Shown: one piece after another, positions 58,234 through 64,000 of the stretch
Numbering within the stretch: the first letter of the stretch is position 1
Layout of the letters: the number at the start of each line of letters is the position of its first letter
NCBI RefSeq assembly: GCF_002019735.1
Contig: NZ_KV917378.1
Coordinates: 2,816,869-2,880,868, forward strand
Length of the DNA stretch: 64,000 bases
Source: Salipaludibacillus agaradhaerens
Lineage (GTDB): Bacteria > Bacillota > Bacilli > Bacillales > Salisediminibacteriaceae
Reading direction: 5' to 3'
The notes under the pieces: model-generated
Told to the model about the DNA's origin: nothing
Seen by the model: the letters and a program-made list of their open reading frames with translations, nothing else
Database searches by the model: none
Position numbers and translations under genes: made by a program

Positions 58234-59592
58234 TCATGAGCGTAATTGATCTTTGATATCTTGAATTTGTTTTTGCAATTCTTCGTCTGTCGTGAAAAGT
58301 CTAGAGATTTTTTCATGAGCATGGATGACAGTGGTATGGTCCCGCCCACCAAATTCATCACCGATTTTAGGGAGGGAATTGTCTGTCATCTCTCGAGACA
58401 AATACATCGCAATTTGTCGCGGATAAGCAACGGTTTTTGTTCGCTTTTTTGCTTTTAAATCATCAACTTTAATCTGAAAAGTAGCAGCCACAGATTTTTG
58501 TACATCCTGAATCGTAATTTTTTTAGGTTTTGAGTTTGGAATAATATCTTTTAGTGCCACGGCAGCTAAGTCTGCATTCATATCTTGATTAATTAGTGAC
58601 GAATAAGCTACAACACGAATGAGAGCCCCTTCAAGTTCTCGAATATTTGTATCGATTTGGTTTGCAATATAAAGCATGACTTCATTTGGAATATCAAGGT
58701 TTTCTGCTTTTGCCTTTTTACGTAAGATGGCAATTCGAGTTTCTAGGTCTGGCGGCGTAATATCCGTTATTAATCCCCATTCAAATCGTGAGCGTAACCG
58801 ATCTTCAAGAGTAGGTATTTCCTTTGGTGGCCGGTCGCTTGAAATGACAATTTGTTTTCTTTCTTCATGGAGGGAATTAAATGTATGGAAAAATTCCTCC
58901 TGTGTCTGTTCTTTTCCCGCTAGAAATTGAATATCGTCTATTAAGAGTACGTCCACATTTCGATATTTATTTCTGAAATGGACTGCTTTATTATCTCTAA
59001 TAGAATTAATAAACTCGTTTGTGAATTTTTCAGATGATAAATAAACGACTTTAGCATCTGGGTTATGGTCGATAACATAATGACCGATAGCGTGCATTAA
59101 GTGCGTTTTTCCAAGACCAACGCCACCGTAAATAAACAGAGGGTTATACGCTTTTGCCGGAGCTTCTGCGACTGCAAGTGAAGCGGCATGAGCGAAACGG
59201 TTACCGCTTCCGATTACAAACGTATCAAATGTATATTTAGGATTAAGCATATGTTTTGGCATTTCTTCATTTGCTGTTACTTGAGGTTTAGGTGCTTGTT
59301 TGGCTTTTTCAAAAAGCTCTAAATCATCATTCTTGTCTTCTTTCGGTAAAATGAATCGAGCTTCTAACTCAGCACCCGTTAATTCATGCAATGTTTCTGT
59401 AATAATGCCAAAATATCGGTTTTCAAGCCAATCTCGGGCAAATTCATTGGGGGCAATAACAGTAATTGTGTTAGAACTTTGATCAATTGAATCCGCTTTG
59501 GTGAATTTAAACCAAGTATCGAAGCTAGGTTTACTTACTTTATCTTCAATTTTTATTAAGGCTTGTTCCCATAAATCATTTAAATTTTCCAA
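58234..59592 (-). CDS. dnaA: Chromosomal replication initiator DnaA
   Basis: A 452-aa AAA+ protein. Domain I (residues 1-~85) with [20 protein letters not shown]; a short linker; domain III with Walker [11 protein letters not shown], Walker [17 protein letters not shown], and the arginine finger region [10 protein letters not shown]; and the DNA-binding domain IV with [15 protein letters not shown]. Start is TTG at 59592 after AAAGGAGGG. DnaA boxes lie on both sides, as is typical for a Bacillus bipartite origin. Confidence 0.98.
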   Translation of the reverse strand: MENLNDLWEQALIKIEDKVSKPSFDTWFKFTKADSIDQSSNTITVIAPNEFARDWLENRYFGIITETLHELTGAELEARFILPKEDKNDDLELFEKAKQAPKPQVTANEEMPKHMLNPKYTFDTFVIGSGNRFAHAASLAVAEAPAKAYNPLFIYGGVGLGKTHLMHAIGHYVIDHNPDAKVVYLSSEKFTNEFINSIRDNKAVHFRNKYRNVDVLLIDDIQFLAGKEQTQEEFFHTFNSLHEERKQIVISSDRPPKEIPTLEDRLRSRFEWGLITDITPPDLETRIAILRKKAKAENLDIPNEVMLYIANQIDTNIRELEGALIRVVAYSSLINQDMNADLAAVALKDIIPNSKPKKITIQDVQKSVAATFQIKVDDLKAKKRTKTVAYPRQIAMYLSREMTDNSLPKIGDEFGGRDHTTVIHAHEKISRLFTTDEELQKQIQDIKDQLRS

Positions 59593-59731
59593 TCCTTGAC
59601 CCTCCTTTGCCAGTTACTGTTACACAACAGAAAAGCGAACTCATCAAATGAATTCGCTGCTTGTACAACGAATGTATAACCAAAATGAATGAAACTGAAT
59701 AAATATGCTTGTGTAAAAACTGTGAATAAAC

Positions 59732-59760
59732 ATTATATAAGAAGAGAGACAACATGTACA
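59732..59760 (-). promoter_or_regulatory. Probable dnaA promoter
   Basis: On the minus strand TGTACA (59755-59760), a 17-base spacer and TATAAT (59732-59737). A DnaA box begins 16 bases upstream, which suggests autoregulation. Confidence 0.6.
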
Positions 59761-59775
59761 CGATATACACAAATC

Positions 59776-60037
59776 TGTGGATAATGTTACACAGAGAGTT
59801 GAACAACTATCCACAAAGTTGTTAACAGTTGTGGATAGTTTCTATTTTAACACAGGTTTTCCACGAGAAAAAACAACAATATAATATCAAATAAATGAAG
59901 TGTTGACAATAGGTCCAAGAAGTTATCCACAGCATTCAAGGGGTTGTGGTTGAAAGTTGTCCACATCACAATATCCTGTGTAAAAGCTGTGAAGATGCTT
60001 GTGGAAACGTGTAAAAAAACGACAAAATTTGTCCACA
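59776..60037. other. oriC: Chromosome origin oriC, part upstream of dnaA (DnaA-box cluster)
   Basis: DnaA boxes: TGTGGATAA (59776, perfect), CTATCCACA (59807), TGTGGATAG (59830), TTATCCACA (59923, perfect), TTGTCCACA (59957 and 60029). Weaker ones lie between. With the dnaA-dnaN cluster it forms a bipartite origin about 1.9 kb long. Confidence 0.9.
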
Positions 60038-60084
60038 GGTGAGGTAAAAAGAAATAATAACTTTTTTAACTAAGGAAAAATAGG

Positions 60085-60229
60085 TATAAAACGAACCTTC
60101 AATTAATGGGCTTTTCCCACTGATTGGGCGTTGCGTGAATCTGGACATTAGCGTCCGTAAGTAAGTTATCTCTCGCCTAAATAGATTTTATTTGGAGCAG
60201 GGAGTTTTATGGACGGTTACTTGTGATAC
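60085..60229 (+). repeat. Interspersed repeat family 1, copy F
   Basis: ATAAAACGAACCTTCAATTAA, hairpin part CCCACTGATTGGGCGTT, GCGTGAATCTGGACATTAGC, GTTATCTCTCGCCTAAATAG and ACGGTTACTTGTGATA. It lies between the oriC box cluster and the rpmH promoter. Confidence 0.8.
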
Positions 60230-60408
60230 AACTAATAGCGATTTGTATTAAATGATTCTTCTTAGTGATAAATATTGTGGATATCTTAGTTAATTGCAGT
60301 GGGTCATTTAAATTTTTAAAAAAGATTCTACATATTTTAAAATGTGTGGAGATCCAAGGGACAAACAGTTCTTGTCCTTTAGAATGTATTGAATAGTATG
60401 GTGGGGAC

Positions 60409-60437
60409 TTGACATAAAAGGCCCTGTTTCTTATAAT
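60409..60437 (+). promoter_or_regulatory. rpmH promoter
   Basis: TTGACA (60409-60414), a 17-base spacer and TATAAT (60432-60437): both hexamers are at consensus. It lies ~115 bases upstream of rpmH. Confidence 0.85.
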
Positions 60438-60553
60438 TTACAAGACTGTCTAACTCGGTTAAGTGCAAAGGTAACTAAAATACCACATACGGGTAACCAG
60501 ACTTTTATAACTTCAGATAATGTATGAATTATCATCCTCAGGAGGTGGAATAG

Positions 60554-60691
60554 ATGGGTAAACCAACATTTAATCCAAACAATCGTAAGCGTAAAAAGAA
60601 TCACGGCTTTCGCGCACGTATGGCAACTAAAAATGGTCGTAGAGTGCTAGCAAATCGTCGTCGTAAAGGAAGAAAAGTGCTATCTGCTTAA
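60554..60691 (+). CDS. rpmH: 50S ribosomal protein L34
   Basis: A 45-aa very basic protein ([37 protein letters not shown]), the full L34 sequence. GGAGGTGG lies close before the ATG. In most bacteria it is followed at once by rnpA; here a terminator and repeat copy G lie between. It has its own consensus promoter. Confidence 0.97.
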   Translation: MGKPTFNPNNRKRKKNHGFRARMATKNGRRVLANRRRKGRKVLSA

Positions 60692-60693
60692 TG

Positions 60694-60718
60694 AGGCCGC
60701 TTTCTAGCGGTCTTTTTC
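60694..60718 (+). terminator. Terminator after rpmH
   Basis: GCCGCT-TTCT-AGCGGT followed by CTTTTTCTC, right after the rpmH stop. It may separate or attenuate transcription into rnpA. Confidence 0.7.
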
Positions 60719-60899
60719 TCTGTAAGACAGACCGTTTTTAAAAATGCGCCAAAAGACACCTATCATCATTAGGGGAGACACCAGATCACGACTTTATCTT
60801 TCAAAAGAAAAAGGGGCTGATCTGGTTTTCTTTTTGTAAAGCATGGGGATGGTTGTTTTTTGATAGTTCTTATTAAATTTAGGGAGCATGTAAGAGACT

Positions 60900-61055
60900 A
60901 CATAAAACGAACCTTTCAATCAGTGGGCGTTTTCTTCTTTCTCCCACTGATTGGTCGTTGAGCGAATCAGGATCTTAACGTCCATTATCCTAAATAGAAT
61001 TTATCTCTGCTCTCTATTTTGACGTAGGAGTTTTCCGGGCGGTTATCTGTGATAA
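60900..61055 (+). repeat. Interspersed repeat family 1, copy G
   Basis: Full-length copy: CATAAAACGAACCTTTCAATC, arms AATCAGTGGGCG and CTCCCACTGATT, GCGAATCAGGATCTTAACG, TCTCTGCTCTCTATTTTGAC and GGTTATCTGTGATAA. It is the best match to copy E and lies between rpmH and rnpA. Confidence 0.85.
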
Positions 61056-61222
61056 GTGAAGAGTTTAACGGACTAAGTGTCATTAAAAGATGAGAGGTTA
61101 ATTGTCATAAAGAGAATGGCGATATGCACAAAATTTCTTTATAATGTAGGTTAGGTTAAAATTGTTCTCTCGTTTGATAAGGAATAGTGTAGAAGCTGGC
61201 GAAACAAGATGAGGTGCAATAA

Positions 61223-61582
61223 ATGAACAAAGAATACCGTTTGAAGAAAAATGAAGAATTTCAACATGTTTTTCAACGGGGGAACTCTGTCGCTAATCGA
61301 CAGTTTGTAGTCTACCAAGTAAAAAAAACAGAGCAAGACACAATTAGGATTGGCTTGTCAGTTAGTAAAAAATTAGGGAATGCGGTTGTCAGAAATCGTA
61401 TTAAACGTCTCATGAAAGAAAACCTTAGAGGATTTGTCTCGAGCCTTCACCAAAATCGAGATGTGGTAATAATTGCTCGTCATCCGGTTGCGGAGATGAC
61501 GTATGATGAGATCAAGAAGTCATTAAATCATGTGTTAAAAGTAGCCAGGCTGTTTAGAAACAACAGGAATATGAAAGCCTGA
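61223..61582 (+). CDS. rnpA: Ribonuclease P protein component
   Basis: A 119-aa basic protein that aids RNase P RNA in 5' tRNA maturation. The RNR motif is visible as NAVVRNRIKRLMKE, after YRLKKNEEFQHVFQRG and IGLSVSKKLG. GAGGTG precedes the ATG. It starts a run with yidD, yidC and jag. Confidence 0.95.
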   Translation: MNKEYRLKKNEEFQHVFQRGNSVANRQFVVYQVKKTEQDTIRIGLSVSKKLGNAVVRNRIKRLMKENLRGFVSSLHQNRDVVIIARHPVAEMTYDEIKKSLNHVLKVARLFRNNRNMKA

Positions 61583-61593
61583 GGTGAGATAAC

Positions 61594-61824
61594 ATGAAAT
61601 GGGTGTTAATCGGGCTGATTAAATTTTATCAACGGTGGATTTCACGTTTTACACCGCCAACGTGCCGTTTTTATCCGACTTGTTCTCATTATGGAATTGA
61701 AGCGATCAGCCGTTTTGGTATTCTTAAAGGGGGGTGGCTTACGTTGAAGCGTATTTTAAAATGTCAGCCTTTTCATCCGGGGGGATTTGATCCTGTTCCA
61801 GAAAAAAAGAAGAAAGAATCGTAA
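61594..61824 (+). CDS. yidD: Membrane protein insertion efficiency factor YidD
   Basis: A 76-aa protein with the YidD pattern [30 protein letters not shown] and [13 protein letters not shown]. It assists insertion of proteins with YidC. It starts 11 bases after rnpA. Confidence 0.93.
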   Translation: MKWVLIGLIKFYQRWISRFTPPTCRFYPTCSHYGIEAISRFGILKGGWLTLKRILKCQPFHPGGFDPVPEKKKKES

Positions 61825-61956
61825 GCGAACACATGTATCCGGTCACTCTCATAAGGTTTATCGGTTTTGTGAATCAGCCATACTGGTGATAAACTTTTGT
61901 AGGATGACGTCATTATAGATTATATAAAAGCAGGAAAAGAGATAGGAGGACATAGA

Positions 61957-62757
61957 GTGGCAAGGAAATTAGGCTTAATGTCGCTCTTGATCGGGCTTAT
62001 GGTCGTTATGACCGGGTGTTTTAACATTGAAGAACCGATTAGAGCAGAAAATGATGGGATATGGGATTCGTTCTTTGTTTACCCGTTATCGTGGTTGATG
62101 ACAAACGTAGCAGAGGCGCTAAATAATAGCTACGGATTGGCAATTATTATTGTAACGATTTTACTTCGTATTTTAATATTGCCATTAATGATCAAGCAAA
62201 CAAAGAGCACTAAAGCAATGCAGGCCCTTCAGCCTGAAATGAAGGAACTTCGTGAGAAATACAGTGCGAAAGACCAGCAAACACAGCAAAAGCTCCAGCA
62301 GGAAATGATGGCGCTCTTTCAACAGCACAAAGTGAATCCGTTAGCTGGTTGTTTCCCAGTGTTGATTCAAATGCCAATTTTAATTGCATTTTATCATGCA
62401 ATTATTCGAACACCACAGATTAATCCAGACGTGGATCCAAGCTACACAGGGGCACCACAGGATTTTCTATGGTTTGAACTCGGTTCATCAGATCCGTACT
62501 ATATTTTACCACTTGTTGCTGGTGCAACGACGTTTATCCAACAAAAAATGATGATGGTACAGGATAATCCACAAATGCGGGCGCTTATGTATATTATGCC
62601 TGTTATGATTATTGCATTTGCTGCATTTTTCCCATCAGCATTAGCATTGTACTGGGTTATCGGTAACTTATTTATGATTGTCCAAACTTACTTTATTACA
62701 GGTCCAAATGTAGGTAAAAGTAAAGAGGCCAACTCAGGAGGAGCGAAGACCAAGTGA
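61957..62757 (+). CDS. yidC: Membrane protein insertase YidC (SpoIIIJ type, lipoprotein)
   Basis: A 266-aa insertase of the Gram-positive Oxa1 group. A lipobox MTGC ends at Cys21; five transmembrane segments follow, with the conserved arginine in ILLRILILP of the first. [20 protein letters not shown] is the cytoplasmic hairpin. It starts with GTG after AGGAGG. Its stop overlaps jag by four bases. In B. subtilis SpoIIIJ is needed for sporulation stage III; that link is by homology. Confidence 0.95.
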   Translation: MARKLGLMSLLIGLMVVMTGCFNIEEPIRAENDGIWDSFFVYPLSWLMTNVAEALNNSYGLAIIIVTILLRILILPLMIKQTKSTKAMQALQPEMKELREKYSAKDQQTQQKLQQEMMALFQQHKVNPLAGCFPVLIQMPILIAFYHAIIRTPQINPDVDPSYTGAPQDFLWFELGSSDPYYILPLVAGATTFIQQKMMMVQDNPQMRALMYIMPVMIIAFAAFFPSALALYWVIGNLFMIVQTYFITGPNVGKSKEANSGGAKTK

Positions 62758-63371
62758 AAAAGGTGACTGTATCAGGGAAAACGGTAGAGGAAGCGGTTGA
62801 GTCAGGGTTAGAAAAGTTGGAAGCTACATTGGAAGACGTTGAATATAATGTTCTGGAAGAGCCACAAAAAGCATTGTTTGGCCTTCTTGGCGGAAAACCA
62901 GCTGTTATCGAAATGAAAGTAAAGCCCGATCCCTTGAAGGAAGCACTTGTATTTTTACGGGAAACGATAGATAAGATGGGTGTTTCCGCTTATGTGGAAC
63001 CTGAAGAGCGTGAAGAAGGGACTTACTTAAATATATCTGGCACTGATATTGGCGTGTTGATTGGCAAACGAGGACAAACACTTGATTCATTGCAATATCT
63101 TGTTAACCTTGTGGCCAATCGTGAGTCAGATAATTACGTACGGTTGTATTTAGACGCAGAAGGCTACAGGGAGAGACGTAAAGAAGCATTAGTCACGTTA
63201 GCGGGGCGGCTTAGTGAAAAAGCTGTTCGTACAAGACGGGAAGTACGTTTAGAACCAATGAATGCCCATGAACGTAAAATTATTCATACGGCTTTGCAAA
63301 ATGTCCAAGGTGTATCAACGTACTCCGATGGGCAAGAGCCCCATCGACGAATTGTTGTCGTACCGAAGTAA
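62754..63371 (+). CDS. jag: RNA-binding protein Jag/KhpB
   Basis: A 205-aa protein with an N-terminal Jag_N domain ([19 protein letters not shown]), a KH domain ([17 protein letters not shown]) and an R3H domain ([13 protein letters not shown]). It starts with GTG, overlapping yidC as GTGA, and so is translationally coupled. Known to act in RNA regulation and cell envelope functions. A terminator follows, instead of mnmE. Confidence 0.94.
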   Translation: MKKVTVSGKTVEEAVESGLEKLEATLEDVEYNVLEEPQKALFGLLGGKPAVIEMKVKPDPLKEALVFLRETIDKMGVSAYVEPEEREEGTYLNISGTDIGVLIGKRGQTLDSLQYLVNLVANRESDNYVRLYLDAEGYRERRKEALVTLAGRLSEKAVRTRREVRLEPMNAHERKIIHTALQNVQGVSTYSDGQEPHRRIVVVPK

Positions 63372-63453
63372 TTCTCATCCATCCACAGATTCAGTCATCT
63401 TTAGATATGGTCAAAAGAAAAACTAAAAGAATGAGCTAAGAAGTTCTTATATT

Positions 63454-63491
63454 AAAAGCCTTAAGCTAAGATACTTTAGCTTAAGGCTTTT
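63454..63491. terminator. Bidirectional terminator between jag and the glycine betaine binding protein
   Basis: AAAAGCCTTAAGCTAA and its complement around a six-base loop, flanked by T-rich and A-rich ends. It serves both converging genes. Confidence 0.85.
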
Positions 63492-63508
63492 AAAGTGGTT
63501 AAACCGGC

Positions 63509-64000
63509 TTAGTCGATGTTTTTCCATTCTTCTACACGATCTTGGTTCTCATCGATCCAGGCTTGGGCTGCTTCTTCAGCAGAGAGGTCATTTTCGGCCA
63601 TATCCAACATAACAGCGTTCATATCTTCTGCGTCCCAATAGAAATTATCTAATACTTGGTATGCTACAGGATGGTCCTCCTCTAAACCTTCTCGCACCAT
63701 AGTACGAATCTCCTCTTCTTCAGCGTATATACCTTGAGGGTCTTCTAAGAAATGGATGTCATATGAATTAAACTTCCAGTGTGGTTGCCATGCTGTTACA
63801 ACAACAGGCTCTTCATTAGCAATGGCCGCATCTAGTGCCGCAGTCATTGCAGCATCTGAGCTAGGGACGACGTCAATATCTAAGTCATATGCTTCGATAA
63901 CATCCTCTGTAGCAAGCATAATACCTGCACCAGCATCAATGCCAATAATTTCATCCACCACATCAGAAGAAAGGTCATCAATACTTTCAATATTCATATA
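63509..64000 (-). CDS. Glycine betaine/osmoprotectant ABC transporter binding protein, C-terminal part (partial)
   Basis: The last ~164 residues of an OpuAC-type substrate-binding protein; its frame continues past the right window edge, so ATG 63997 is internal. Landmarks are IGIDAGAGIM, PVVVTAWQPHWKF (with the aromatic residues of the betaine pocket) and YDIHFLEDPQGIY. High content of Asp and Glu suggests adaptation to salt. It transports quaternary amines under osmotic stress. It replaces mnmE, the usual neighbour of jag. Confidence 0.88.
   Translation of the reverse strand, partial: YMNIESIDDLSSDVVDEIIGIDAGAGIMLATEDVIEAYDLDIDVVPSSDAAMTAALDAAIANEEPVVVTAWQPHWKFNSYDIHFLEDPQGIYAEEEEIRTMVREGLEEDHPVAYQVLDNFYWDAEDMNAVMLDMAENDLSAEEAAQAWIDENQDRVEEWKNID

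Overview
The window is the replication-origin region of a low-GC, spore-forming Bacillaceae chromosome, written so that the usual dnaA-to-bofA order runs right to left. Recognisable from right to left are yidC-jag, yidD, rnpA, rpmH (plus strand), then oriC, dnaA, dnaN, yaaA, recF, remB, gyrB, gyrA (minus strand), an rRNA operon, yaaC/guaB, dacA, pdxS, pdxT, serS, tadA, SRP RNA, dnaX, yaaK, recR, yaaL, bofA and a second rRNA operon. This is the Bacillus subtilis order with extra blocks inserted. Acidic exported proteins, a glycine-betaine binding protein and a FIMAH-type secreted protein end suggest a halotolerant or alkaliphilic lineage; that is inference.

Layout: 1-1976, the end of a secreted protein and a T-box-controlled MFS transporter; 1964-7411, rRNA operon 1 (16S-23S-5S on the minus strand, two promoters); 7437-12897, bofA/yaaL/recR/yaaK/dnaX, SRP RNA, a YycC-like gene and tadA; 13499-21245, an eleven-gene cytochrome c maturation (System I) operon; 21773-24952, a di-haem cytochrome c peroxidase and nitrite reductase NrfHA, with near-identical Crp/Fnr-type operators near both; 26438-30900, a peptide ABC transporter whose ATPase gene is decayed; 31273-38782, serS, pdxTS, dacA, guaB and yaaC; 39364-44820, rRNA operon 2; 45020-49299, a degenerate HD-GYP protein and a CstA / CC-ending small protein / ArsA-type ATPase trio; 49888-60037, gyrase genes to oriC; 60409-64000, ribosomal protein L34, RNase P protein, membrane insertase genes and an osmoprotectant binding protein cut by the window edge.

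The respiratory block fits together as follows. The Ccm operon attaches haem to exported c-type cytochromes, and its clients are next door: NrfH and NrfA (reduction of nitrite to ammonium, with electrons from quinol) and the peroxidase. The Ccm set is unusual: CcmE carries a C-x3-Y haem-binding motif instead of the classical histidine motif, the CcmH-like protein has one cysteine instead of two, and three further proteins share a short helical motif. Most Bacillaceae are known to use the ResBC (System II) route instead.

Outside genes, the window holds seven copies of a ~160-bp interspersed repeat, two copies of a second repeat family, a degenerate tandem array and a 5S-like relic. No CRISPR array, transposase, prophage or tRNA gene was seen.
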